Shown here: piece after piece, positions 15,672 to 23,788 of the stretch
Layout: each line of letters opens with the position of its first letter
How positions within the stretch are numbered: position 1 is the stretch's first letter
Origin: an uncultured Pelagibacteraceae bacterium
GTDB lineage: Bacteria > Pseudomonadota > Alphaproteobacteria > Pelagibacterales > Pelagibacteraceae
Assembly (NCBI GenBank): GCA_902591045.1
Contig: CACIZC010000007.1
Coordinates: forward strand, 1-59,163
Reading direction: 5' to 3'
DNA: 59,163 bases
Notes under the pieces: generated by a model
The model's input: only the letters and a program-made list of their open reading frames with translations
Told to the model about the DNA's origin: nothing
Databases searched by the model: none
Translations under genes and position numbers: made by a program

Positions 15672-16599
15672 AAAAATTTACGGTCAACATATATTTTATT
15701 TCTCTGTTTTAACAATTGTATTATCAATAGTTTCATTGACAATTGAAAATAGTGCAGAATTTTTGAATGAGCTTATAATTCCGTTCGTGTGTTTATTTTT
15801 GATTTTATCAGTAGGAATATCCCATGGAGCAATGGATAACTATAAGGCAAATAAAATTTTAAAAATTTATAAAATAAATAATAAAATAATATTTTATTTA
15901 ATTTATACACTAATCTCACTTTTGGTAATCATATTTTGGTTTTTCTTTGCATCACTTACTTTATTATTTTTTTTACTTGTTGCCTCTTATCATTTTGGTA
16001 GAGAGGATACTTCTTTCTTAAATATAGGAAATTCAAATTTTGATCAGTTGTTTTATTTAATAAAAGGCTCTTTGATAATATTTGCACCACTCTTTTTTCA
16101 TATTGATGAAACTTTAAAAATTTTCCAAGTTTTGTTAATAAATGATGAAGTTTTATTTTTTATTAAAGATCAACATTGGATAGTTAATATTTGTTTAGGT
16201 TTAGGCATTTTGGGATATTTATATTTTATTTTTAAAAAAAAATTCAAAGATTTTGAAATTTTAATTCTAGATTTAATTTCTATTCTTGTTTTAAATTTTA
16301 TCTTTTCCCCTTTAATTGCTTTTACAATTTATTTTTGTTTCTTACACTCCATCAGACACATAATATCAGTATCTTATGAATTGGATAAGAGCAGTTTTTC
16401 AAATGGGGTTAAAATATTTGTTAAAAAAGCATTGCCGTTAACAGTTGTTACGGCTTTGTTATATTTGTTGGCAATGCTTTATCTTTCAAATTCATATGGT
16501 TTAAATAATGTAATTATAAAAGTAATATTTATTGGTTTGGCGTCATTAACATTTCCGCATATATTGCTTGAATACTTAATAGAAAAAAATGAAAAATGA
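15664..16599 (+). CDS. blh: Beta-carotene 15,15'-dioxygenase (Brp/Blh family)
   Basis: A 311-residue membrane enzyme that splits beta-carotene into two molecules of retinal, the chromophore of microbial rhodopsins. It has about eight or nine hydrophobic helices. The iron-binding histidines of the family are visible in ISHGAMDNYK (near residue 56), SYHFGRED (near 110) and FLHSIRHIIS (near 228). Retinal has little use in bacteria outside rhodopsins, so the genome very probably encodes one, though none is in the window. The stop overlaps the ispH start by 11 nt. Confidence 0.92.
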   Translation: MIKKIYGQHIFYFSVLTIVLSIVSLTIENSAEFLNELIIPFVCLFLILSVGISHGAMDNYKANKILKIYKINNKIIFYLIYTLISLLVIIFWFFFASLTLLFFLLVASYHFGREDTSFLNIGNSNFDQLFYLIKGSLIIFAPLFFHIDETLKIFQVLLINDEVLFFIKDQHWIVNICLGLGILGYLYFIFKKKFKDFEILILDLISILVLNFIFSPLIAFTIYFCFLHSIRHIISVSYELDKSSFSNGVKIFVKKALPLTVVTALLYLLAMLYLSNSYGLNNVIIKVIFIGLASLTFPHILLEYLIEKNEK

Positions 16600-17524
16600 A
16601 CTTAAAATTCTTTTAGCGGCACCAAGGGGTTTTTGTGCTGGCGTTGATAGAGCTATAGAAATAGTAAAAAAAACTTTAAACAAATACGGTTCACCCGTAT
16701 ATGTAAGACATGAAATAGTTCATAATAAAAATGTTGTTGAATCTCTTAAAAAACTAGGTGCTATTTTTGTAGAAGAACTTTCAGAGATCTCAGATTTATC
16801 AAGACCTGTTATATTTTCAGCCCATGGTGTTCCGAAAAAAATTCCTGAAGAAGCAAAACTTAAGAAAATTTTTTATGTTGATGCTACCTGTCCGTTGGTT
16901 TCTAAGGTACATCGTGAAACCGAACAACTACATAAAAATGGTTATGATATTGTTTTAATAGGACATAGAGACCATCCCGAAGTTATTGGCACTATGGGGC
17001 AATTACCTAAAGACTCCATCAAACTTATAGAAACTATTGATGAAGTTAAAAATTTAAAATCTACTAAGCCATTGGCTTATGTAACTCAAACAACTCTGTC
17101 AGTTGATGATACAAAAGAAATTATTGATGCTTTAAAGTTAAAATTTCCAGAGGCAAAAGGGCCAATTAAAGAAGATATTTGCTATGCAACAACAAACAGG
17201 CAAGCTGCAGTAAAAAAAATTGCGCCTAATTGCGAAATGTTTTTTATAATAGGCAGTAGCAATTCTTCAAATTCTGCAAGATTGGTTGAGGTTGCAAAAA
17301 AATCAGGTTGTAAAAATTCTGAACTTATTTTTTATGGGAAAAAAGTTCCTATAGAAAAAATAAAAAACTGTAAAACCATTGGTTTGTCATCTGGCGCGTC
17401 TGCTCCGGAAGAATTGGTTCAAAATTTTATTTCAGAAATAAAAAAGAATATGAATGTTTCTATTGAAGAAGTTATAACAGCAAATGAAAAAGTGGTTTTT
17501 AAATTACCAAAAGAGTTGCATTAA
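16589..17524 (+). CDS. ispH: 4-hydroxy-3-methylbut-2-enyl diphosphate reductase
   Basis: A 311-residue iron-sulfur enzyme that makes the last step of the MEP pathway, giving IPP and DMAPP. The three cluster cysteines lie in APRGFCAGVDRAIEI (near residue 16), DATCPLVSKVHRE (near 100) and GSSNSSNSARLVEVA with the Cys of EDICYATTNRQ just before it (near 200). Length is normal. It starts inside the last codons of blh, so supply of isoprenoid precursors is coupled to the carotenoid genes; in many Alphaproteobacteria ispH is instead simply followed by thrB and rnhA, as it also is here. Confidence 0.97.
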   Translation: MKNELKILLAAPRGFCAGVDRAIEIVKKTLNKYGSPVYVRHEIVHNKNVVESLKKLGAIFVEELSEISDLSRPVIFSAHGVPKKIPEEAKLKKIFYVDATCPLVSKVHRETEQLHKNGYDIVLIGHRDHPEVIGTMGQLPKDSIKLIETIDEVKNLKSTKPLAYVTQTTLSVDDTKEIIDALKLKFPEAKGPIKEDICYATTNRQAAVKKIAPNCEMFFIIGSSNSSNSARLVEVAKKSGCKNSELIFYGKKVPIEKIKNCKTIGLSSGASAPEELVQNFISEIKKNMNVSIEEVITANEKVVFKLPKELH

Positions 17525-18493
17525 ATGGCTGTATATACAAAATTAGATAAAGAAAAAATCAATTCTATTCTCTCAGAATATAGACTGGGTAATATGAAAA
17601 AATTTGAAGGTATTAAGGAGGGAATAGAGAATACAAACTATTCAATAGAAACTGATAAGGGTAAATATATTTTAACGATTTATGAAAAGAGAGTTAATAA
17701 AAATGATCTTCCCTTTTTTTCTGGATTGATGTTGGGGTTAAGTAAAAAAAGTTTTATTTGTCCAAAACCAATATCGAACAAAAACGATGAATACATATCT
17801 GATTTTGAGGATAAAAAATTTATGATCGTAAGTCATTTGGAAGGTAAATCTAAAAAAAACCTATCGCCGTTAGATTGTAAAATGGTAGGGAGAGAATCTG
17901 CAAAATTACATGAAATTACAAAAAATTTTAATTTTAAAAGAGAAAATGATCTCTCTGTAAAATCTTGGAGAAAAATTTTTGATCAAGTCAAAAACAAATG
18001 TAGTAAAATTCACCCTGATCTTCCTCAATTAATAGAGGGAAATTTGATTGACGTAGAAAATAATTGGCCAAATAATCTACCCAGCGGTATCATTCATGCT
18101 GATCTTTTCAATGACAATATTTTTTTTAAAAAAAATAAATTTTCTGGTTTCATTGACTTTTATTTTTCTTGTAATGACTTTTATGCTTTTGAAATTGCAA
18201 TATGTTTTAATGCTTTATGTTTTGAGGGAGTAAAAGAGAACCTAAGTTTTAATGTAACTAAAGCTAAAAAGTTTATGGAAGGTTACAACGAAGTTAGAAA
18301 GATATCTGAAGAAGAGAAGAAATCTATAAAAGTTCTATCCCAAGGTGCTGCTCTAAGATTTCTTCTAACTAGAGTGTTTGACTATATTAATATTGTAGAT
18401 GGTGCGGTCGTAAAGATTAAGGACCCTATGGAATACTTAAAACGACTTGAATTCCATAAAAATGCAAAAAGTTTTGAGGATTATCTAATTTAA
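17525..18493 (+). CDS. thrB: Homoserine kinase (phosphotransferase type)
   Basis: A 322-residue kinase of the aminoglycoside-phosphotransferase fold that phosphorylates homoserine for threonine synthesis. The N-terminal GIKEGIENTNYSIET is the nucleotide loop, and the catalytic and metal-binding motifs are GIIHADLFNDNIFF (near residue 192) and GFIDFYFSCNDFYAFEIAI just after. This is the alphaproteobacterial ThrB, not the GHMP-type enzyme of E. coli. It starts directly after the ispH stop and ends 1 nt before rnhA. Its pathway partner thrC is at 19783 on the other strand. Confidence 0.93.
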   Translation: MAVYTKLDKEKINSILSEYRLGNMKKFEGIKEGIENTNYSIETDKGKYILTIYEKRVNKNDLPFFSGLMLGLSKKSFICPKPISNKNDEYISDFEDKKFMIVSHLEGKSKKNLSPLDCKMVGRESAKLHEITKNFNFKRENDLSVKSWRKIFDQVKNKCSKIHPDLPQLIEGNLIDVENNWPNNLPSGIIHADLFNDNIFFKKNKFSGFIDFYFSCNDFYAFEIAICFNALCFEGVKENLSFNVTKAKKFMEGYNEVRKISEEEKKSIKVLSQGAALRFLLTRVFDYINIVDGAVVKIKDPMEYLKRLEFHKNAKSFEDYLI

Positions 18494-18494
18494 A

Positions 18495-18923
18495 ATGAAA
18501 TATAAAATATATACAGATGGAGCATGCTCTGGCAATCCTGGTCCTGGTGGTTGGGCGGCTATAATTCTCGTAAATGACAAAGTGCAGGACATGTTGTCTG
18601 GTAATGAAAAAAACACAACAAACAATCAAATGGAGCTTATGGCTCCGATTAAGGCAATTGAAAAATTTAAAAAAAAATCAGAAATTTCAATTTTTACTGA
18701 CTCTACTTACGTGAGAGATGGAATTACAACTTGGATTAAACAATGGGAAAAAAATGGTTGGAAAACTACTTCAAAAAAACCTGTAAAAAATAAAGATCTG
18801 TGGAAAAAATTAAAGATCCTGTCTTCTAAACATTCTATAAAGTGGGTTTGGGTAAAAGGACACGCTCATAACAAATATAATAATCTTGTTGACGAAATTG
18901 CTCAAGAAGCTATAAAAAAATAA
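18495..18923 (+). CDS. rnhA: Ribonuclease HI
   Basis: A 142-residue RNase H type 1. The motif IYTDGACSGNPGPGGWAAII at the N-terminus gives the first catalytic Asp; Glu is in TTNNQMELMAPIKA, the next Asp in IFTDSTYVRDGI, and the last catalytic residues in VKGHAHNKYNNLVDEIA. Length matches a single-domain enzyme. It sits 1 nt after thrB and abuts the rhodanese gene. The genome thus has both RNase H types in this window. Confidence 0.97.
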   Translation: MKYKIYTDGACSGNPGPGGWAAIILVNDKVQDMLSGNEKNTTNNQMELMAPIKAIEKFKKKSEISIFTDSTYVRDGITTWIKQWEKNGWKTTSKKPVKNKDLWKKLKILSSKHSIKWVWVKGHAHNKYNNLVDEIAQEAIKK

Positions 18924-19304
18924 ATGATCAAACAAATACCAAGCAAAGAAATAAAAAATTATATAAAAGATAATCCCAAAAGTATCCTGCTTGATGTAAG
19001 GACAAAAGAGGAATGGGATCAGATTGGAAAACCTGATGGTGAAAAAATTGGCTTAAAAACTTATTTTTTATCTTCACAATATGAAGGGGGGATTATCAAC
19101 GAAAACTTTGTGGAGGAATTCAAAAATTTGAAAATAAACCAAGATTATCAAATTTTAATCATGTGTGGATCAGGGAATAGGTCTCAAAGAGCAGCTGAGC
19201 TATTGACTAAAGAAGGTTACAATTGTTCAAATGTTTCGGATGGTTTTAGAGGAAACGGTGAAGAAAAGATTGGTTGGAAAAACAATCAGTTGCCAATCAA
19301 ATAA
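18924..19304 (+). CDS. Rhodanese-like sulfurtransferase
   Basis: A 126-residue single rhodanese domain. The active-site loop is MCGSGNRSQRAAELL with the catalytic Cys near residue 85, and the upstream DVRTKEEWDQIGKPDG is the usual CH2-type entry motif. Such proteins transfer sulfane sulfur, but the acceptor cannot be told. It is the last gene of the plus-strand series and ends exactly against the convergent peroxiredoxin gene; no hairpin terminator is visible between them. Confidence 0.88.
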   Translation: MIKQIPSKEIKNYIKDNPKSILLDVRTKEEWDQIGKPDGEKIGLKTYFLSSQYEGGIINENFVEEFKNLKINQDYQILIMCGSGNRSQRAAELLTKEGYNCSNVSDGFRGNGEEKIGWKNNQLPIK

Positions 19305-19793
19305 TTAAATTTCTTTTAAAAAATTTTCTGCAGCTGAGATTTCACAGTGACCAGTATCTTTTTCTATGCTTATCTTCTGAATTTTTCCTTGGTCTACAAG
19401 CATAGTATATCTAGATGATCTAATCCCCAGACCTTTTGCTGATTTGTCAGTCTCTAGACCCATCAGCTTGGTAAACTCACAAAAAGGATCGCCCAGCATC
19501 ATGATTTTATTATCAGCCCCGTGTTGTTCACCCCATGCTTTCATTACAAATGGATCGTTTACAGACAAACACAAAATATTTTGTACTTCCTTCTTTAAAA
19601 AATTTTCATATAATTTTAAAAATCCAGGTAAATGTTTTGCGGAACAAACAGAAGTGAAAGCTCCTGGCAACCCCAAAATAATTGTTTTTCCGCTAACAGT
19701 AAAATCTCTAATATCTTTTTTTTGAACTAGATTGCTGTTGTCTAGAAAAAAAACCAAGGCGGAAGGAAGATCGTCTCCAATTTTAATTTTCAT
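19305..19793 (-). CDS. Peroxiredoxin (Prx5/AhpE-like)
   Basis: A 162-residue thiol peroxidase. The peroxidatic Cys is in LPGAFTSVCSAKHLPGFL near residue 49, in the Prx5-type context, followed by SVNDPFVMKAWGEQHGAD, also typical of Prx5. Two other cysteines (near residues 75 and 150) could act as resolving residues. It should reduce hydrogen peroxide or organic hydroperoxides with glutaredoxin or thioredoxin. It overlaps the thrC stop by 11 nt and is likely the last gene of the cox-thrC transcript. Confidence 0.92.
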   Translation of the reverse strand: MKIKIGDDLPSALVFFLDNSNLVQKKDIRDFTVSGKTIILGLPGAFTSVCSAKHLPGFLKLYENFLKKEVQNILCLSVNDPFVMKAWGEQHGADNKIMMLGDPFCEFTKLMGLETDKSAKGLGIRSSRYTMLVDQGKIQKISIEKDTGHCEISAAENFLKEI

Positions 19794-21165
19794 TTATCCT
19801 CTCTAAAATATAACTTTTAACATCTGAAATTTTATTTTCTAAGATATCATATTTTTCTTTTTTATCTAACGTATTGGATAGCTGTGATGGTATTTTAATT
19901 TCCTTTAAAGTAGCCATCTTTATAGTTTCTAAAAACTTATACGGATGTGCAGTACTAAGAATTAAAGTTTCTGAATCATCCTTAATCTTTTTTGCTGCTC
20001 CTACAGCAGTAGCTGTGTGGGGGTCTAATATAAAATTGTATTTATCAGAAAAATTTTTAATAATCTCTAAGGTTTCTTTGTCGCTTGTTTTTTCAGCACA
20101 AAAATCTTTTTTTATAATATTTACTTCTTCTGAACTAAGCTTAAAAGAACCTTTAGATAAAAGATTTGACATTAAATTTGATACTTTTTTATCATCCTTA
20201 TTTAAAACATCAAAAAGTAGTCTTTCAAAATTACTGGAAACTTGAACATCCATACTTGGAGACAAAGATGGTTTTACTTTACTTGGTTTGTACTCTCCAG
20301 AATTAATAACTCTTTGTAAAATATCATTCTCATTTGTGGCTACTATTAATTTTTTTATAGGTAGACCCATTTTTTTTGCCACATAGCCTGCATAAATATC
20401 ACCAAAATTTCCTGTTGGAACTGAAAAGTTTATTTTTTTGTTTTGAAATTTAAAAGAAGAGTAAAAATAATAAACAACCTGACAAACTATTCTTGCCCAA
20501 TTTATGGAATTAACCGCTGACATGTTAATTTTTTCTCTAAAAGAATTTTCAGAAAACATATCCTTAACTATTTTTTGGCAATCATCGAATGTTCCTTTAA
20601 TAGCAATATTATAAATATTACTTGAACCTATTGTTGTCATAATTTTTCTCTGGATATTTGAAATTTTGTTATGAGGGTGTAAAACAAAAACGTTAATATT
20701 TTTTCTGTCATTAAGAGCAGAAATAGCAGCTGACCCAGTGTCCCCTGAGGTAGCCACAACAATATTAATTTTCTTTTCTGAAAATACTTTAAGTTCATCG
20801 TACATATTCCCTATCACCTGCATAGCAACATCTTTAAAAGCAAGAGTTGGCCCGTGGTATAATTCAACTAAATTAATGTCTCCAATTTTTTTTATTTGAA
20901 TAACGTTTTTGGTTGTAAAATTTTTATAAGATTTATTTATTAATTTGTTTAATTTATTTTTTTCTATTTCTGGCGAACAAAAATTAGAAATTATTTCTGT
21001 AGCAAGCTCAACATAAGACATTGTGCTTAAATCATTAAGTTCGGACTCATTATAAGTTTTAATTTTTTTAGGTATAAATAAACCGCCATCTGGGGCTAAC
21101 CCTCTTAGAAAAACATCTTTGAAACCAAAGTTTAAATTTTTATTTCTGGTGCTGATATATTCCAC
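19783..21165 (-). CDS. thrC: Threonine synthase
   Basis: A 460-residue PLP enzyme that converts phosphohomoserine to threonine. The PLP lysine lies in YHGPTLAFKDVAMQ near residue 111, the phosphate-binding loop is VATSGDTGSAAISAL near residue 155, and VPTGNFGDIYAGYVAKKMG follows. The N-terminus YISTRNKNLNFGFKDVFLRG is that of the long, E. coli-like form. The start codon is GTG, which shares its first base with the stop of the 57-aa gene in front of it (TAGTG), so translation is probably coupled. Confidence 0.95.
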   Translation of the reverse strand: MEYISTRNKNLNFGFKDVFLRGLAPDGGLFIPKKIKTYNESELNDLSTMSYVELATEIISNFCSPEIEKNKLNKLINKSYKNFTTKNVIQIKKIGDINLVELYHGPTLAFKDVAMQVIGNMYDELKVFSEKKINIVVATSGDTGSAAISALNDRKNINVFVLHPHNKISNIQRKIMTTIGSSNIYNIAIKGTFDDCQKIVKDMFSENSFREKINMSAVNSINWARIVCQVVYYFYSSFKFQNKKINFSVPTGNFGDIYAGYVAKKMGLPIKKLIVATNENDILQRVINSGEYKPSKVKPSLSPSMDVQVSSNFERLLFDVLNKDDKKVSNLMSNLLSKGSFKLSSEEVNIIKKDFCAEKTSDKETLEIIKNFSDKYNFILDPHTATAVGAAKKIKDDSETLILSTAHPYKFLETIKMATLKEIKIPSQLSNTLDKKEKYDILENKISDVKSYILERINEN

Positions 21166-21338
21166 TAGCTAGACGACTTTTGCCTTTTTTTGAAATATTT
21201 TTTCCAAGTTAAATTTAGCAAACCTAGTACTACGAGTGAAAGTAGAATAATGAATAAAGCGATTTGCCCCCCGGATGTATCTGAGATGCAGACGGCACAT
21301 ATGCTAACTATTTCAGAATTTAATATATCTATGATCAT
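21165..21338 (-). CDS. 57-residue single-helix membrane protein next to Cox11
   Basis: I translated this small frame by hand. It begins MIIDILNSEIVSICAVC, has one strong hydrophobic helix (about residues 25-42, QIALFIILLSLVVLGLL) and ends in a basic tail rich in Lys. Its ATG overlaps the Cox11 stop as ATGA, and its TAG overlaps the GTG of thrC as TAGTG, so it fills exactly the space between two real genes. Two cysteines, three residues apart, stand before the helix. No family is recognised. Its place in the oxidase operon suggests a small assembly or accessory protein of cytochrome oxidase, which is inference. Confidence 0.7.
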   Translation of the reverse strand: MIIDILNSEIVSICAVCISDTSGGQIALFIILLSLVVLGLLNLTWKKYFKKRQKSSS

Positions 21339-21781
21339 TTTTTAAAAAAAACAAATTGGATTATAGCCTCTTTTATATTCTTTGTCACTTTAGGGTCAAC
21401 TAACAAAACCAAAGAATAACTTTCTTTTTCTCCTCCTTTTAAAGTCTGTTCTTCATAGCAAAAACAGTTCAATTTTGTCATAAAATCTTTTAGTTCGCTG
21501 GGATAAACTTGAAAAGTAGCCATTCCATTCATGCTTTTTTTGCTCAAATTTTTCACCGTATAATTAATTGTCTTTACTTCACCCGGTACAATAAGAACGC
21601 TTGTTTCTTCTGTTTCAAATTTAAATGGTAAATCTTTATGAACGCTTGTAATTAATTTAGCCTTAATTGCCTCACTGTTCCCGCCATTTTGTTGAGAAAG
21701 AAAAATTGAAATCGTAAAAATTACAAACAAAAGAAACGAAAAAACTAAAATTAGTTTATTTGGATATTTTTTTTTAAGCAA
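21335..21781 (-). CDS. ctaG: Cytochrome oxidase copper chaperone Cox11/CtaG
   Basis: A 148-residue membrane-anchored protein that delivers copper to the CuB site of subunit I. One membrane helix at about residues 10-29 is followed by the periplasmic immunoglobulin-like domain. The copper-binding motif LNCFCYEEQTLKGGE, near residue 104, is diagnostic, as is LLVDPKV after it. It is shorter than the usual 180-200 residues, mainly in the loops. It overlaps ctaB by 8 nt and the 57-aa gene by 4 nt. Confidence 0.92.
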   Translation of the reverse strand: MLKKKYPNKLILVFSFLLFVIFTISIFLSQQNGGNSEAIKAKLITSVHKDLPFKFETEETSVLIVPGEVKTINYTVKNLSKKSMNGMATFQVYPSELKDFMTKLNCFCYEEQTLKGGEKESYSLVLLVDPKVTKNIKEAIIQFVFFKK

Positions 21782-22721
21782 ATTTGTCCACTAAAATTGA
21801 TATGAAAATTGCAAACAGATAAAGAATTGAAAAAGCAAATATTTGTTTAGCAATAATTTTTTCTGGTTTTGCATCTTTCGCTTTAAAAAGTTTGAAACAA
21901 ATAAAAATATAATATGCACTTAATGGAAGAGAGAATGACAAATAAATTAAACCTAAAAATTTTAAATAAAATGGGGCTAATGCTATGGGAAACAAGAGTA
22001 TAGAATAGATTAGTATGTTGTTTTTTGTGGTTTTGACTCCAGATGTCACTGGTAACATAGGAATATTAGCTTTTCTGTAATCTTCAGACTTGAACAAACT
22101 TAAGGCCCAGAAGTGAGATGGCGTCCAAATAAAAATAATGAGAAATAAAATAATTGGCTCTACGGAAATACCTCCTGTTGCTATTGACCATCCAATTACT
22201 GGAGGTAGTGCTCCTGCTGCACCACCAATTACAATGTTTTGAGGAGTTTTTCTCTTAAGCCATATCGTGTAAACAAAAACATAAAATAAAATAGTTAATG
22301 CTAGTAAAGAAGCTGCCATAAGATTTGAAAAGAAATATAAAGCTCCTACTGAAATAAAAGAAGCTAAGGTCCCAAAAATGAGTGCTTGTTTTCTGGTTAA
22401 TTTTCCAGTTGGAATTGGTCTTAAGCAAGTTCTTGACATTACTGAATCTACGTCAGCCTCATACCAACAGTTTAAAGCTCCAGCAGCTCCAGATCCAAGA
22501 GCGACTGCTGCAATAGATAGGATGGCGTATAAATAATCCACACTTTTAAAGGGAGCAATCAAAAATCCTACTATGCATGTAAAAATAGCTAACGACATAA
22601 CTCTAGGCTTCATTAAATCGTATAAAGCTTTTAGATATTCAATGTTGTTTAGTTTAAGCGATGGGTGATTTTTCTTTAAACGGTCGTGTTTAAAATTAAC
22701 ATCCATTGTCCATTTGTTCAT
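21774..22721 (-). CDS. ctaB: Protoheme IX farnesyltransferase (heme O synthase)
   Basis: A 315-residue integral membrane prenyltransferase that attaches farnesyl to heme b, the first step to heme A. The Asp-rich motif is NCWYEADVDSVMSRTCLRPI near residue 84, and the family motif GGAAGALPPVIGW and later WTPSHFWALSLFKSEDYRKA are present. About eight or nine helices. It overlaps the subunit IV gene by 1 nt (TAATG) and Cox11 by 8 nt. Heme A synthase (ctaA) is not in the window. Confidence 0.96.
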   Translation of the reverse strand: MNKWTMDVNFKHDRLKKNHPSLKLNNIEYLKALYDLMKPRVMSLAIFTCIVGFLIAPFKSVDYLYAILSIAAVALGSGAAGALNCWYEADVDSVMSRTCLRPIPTGKLTRKQALIFGTLASFISVGALYFFSNLMAASLLALTILFYVFVYTIWLKRKTPQNIVIGGAAGALPPVIGWSIATGGISVEPIILFLIIFIWTPSHFWALSLFKSEDYRKANIPMLPVTSGVKTTKNNILIYSILLFPIALAPFYLKFLGLIYLSFSLPLSAYYIFICFKLFKAKDAKPEKIIAKQIFAFSILYLFAIFISILVDKFA

Positions 22722-23065
22722 TATTCTCCTAGAACAAAATAAATAAATCTAGTAAAAACGGTATACTTTCCTTCAGCAACCATCAATCCTACAAAGCAAG
22801 CTATTGCTGTCATAGGCCATAATAAAACGTTTACGAGAGCATAACGCTCCCAAAAAAGATGCATAAAGAAGGCCATGATAAGTCCTGCTTTTAAAAACAT
22901 AAAAATTAAAATCAAAGTCCATCTCAATAAACCTTGAAATTGATACCAATCAACCATGTAAGAAAAAAAACTTAAGACAAACAACAGTCCCCAAATCCAA
23001 AGATAAATTCCAATCTTATGTGTTGATGTTTTTTTTTCTTTATTTGTATCGATATTATCAGACAT
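22721..23065 (-). CDS. Cytochrome c oxidase subunit IV (prokaryotic type)
   Basis: A 114-residue protein with three membrane helices after a hydrophilic N-terminus of about 18 residues. The segment LKAGLIMAFFMHLFWERYAL, near residue 60, is the hallmark of the small fourth subunit of bacterial heme-copper oxidases (CyoD/CoxD-like, COX4_pro type). It lies directly downstream of the second subunit III gene and overlaps ctaB by 1 nt. The exact subfamily is uncertain. Confidence 0.82.
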   Translation of the reverse strand: MSDNIDTNKEKKTSTHKIGIYLWIWGLLFVLSFFSYMVDWYQFQGLLRWTLILIFMFLKAGLIMAFFMHLFWERYALVNVLLWPMTAIACFVGLMVAEGKYTVFTRFIYFVLGE

Positions 23066-23073
23066 AGTTTACC

Positions 23074-23778
23074 TTACCAAAGATAGAAGAAAGCAAAAAT
23101 AAAAACCCAAACTAAATCCACAAAGTGCCAATAAAGCCCTAATATTTCAATGGCGACATAATCTGATTTCATTGTTGTAAAATAACCTCGTTTACCTGTA
23201 TCAAAATCCCCCTTAAAAACTTTTCTTGCAAAAATAAATAGAAAAATTACTCCTATGGATACGTGGGTTCCGTGAAAGCCTGTTATCATAAAGAAAAATG
23301 AACCGAATTGTGGAGCACCAAAAGGATTCTCCCAAGGTCTAACTCCCTCGTGAATAAGCTTGGACCATTCAAATGCTTGCATTCCAACAAAAGTAAGCCC
23401 TCCTATAGCAGTTAACAAAATAAACCATCCGCACATTTTCTTATTTTTTTCATATCCATACTTAACTGCCAAAGCCATCGTCCCACTGCTTGTAATTAAT
23501 ACAAATGTCATGATCGCAATTAACAAGAGAGGTACAGGGACTCCCATAAAATCAAGAGCGAATACTTCGCTTGGATTTGGCCATTCAACTACTGTGGATG
23601 CTCTACCCTTCATGTAAGAAATTAAAAAACAACTAAAGATGAAAGTATCGCTCAATAGAAAAATCCACATCATAGCTTTTCCCCATTGAACACCTTTAAA
23701 AGCTGTTTGATCCGAACCAAGGTCGTTGGGTATACTTTTCCAGCCTTTGGGAAGTTTTTCTATAGATGATTGATCCAT
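23074..23778 (-). CDS. Cytochrome c oxidase subunit III, second copy (CoxP-like)
   Basis: A 234-residue heme-copper oxidase subunit III. Several membrane helices are visible, with ITGFHGTHVSIGVIFLF (conserved His near residue 171) and a C-terminal EILGLYWHFVDLVWVFIFA, both standard subunit III motifs. A 210-residue subunit III of different sequence is encoded immediately upstream, so this operon carries two. Bradyrhizobium coxMNOP is a known operon with two subunit-III-like proteins; the resemblance is by arrangement and motifs. Confidence 0.88.
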   Translation of the reverse strand: MDQSSIEKLPKGWKSIPNDLGSDQTAFKGVQWGKAMMWIFLLSDTFIFSCFLISYMKGRASTVVEWPNPSEVFALDFMGVPVPLLLIAIMTFVLITSSGTMALAVKYGYEKNKKMCGWFILLTAIGGLTFVGMQAFEWSKLIHEGVRPWENPFGAPQFGSFFFMITGFHGTHVSIGVIFLFIFARKVFKGDFDTGKRGYFTTMKSDYVAIEILGLYWHFVDLVWVFIFAFFYLW

Positions 23779-23788
23779 TTTATCCTTT

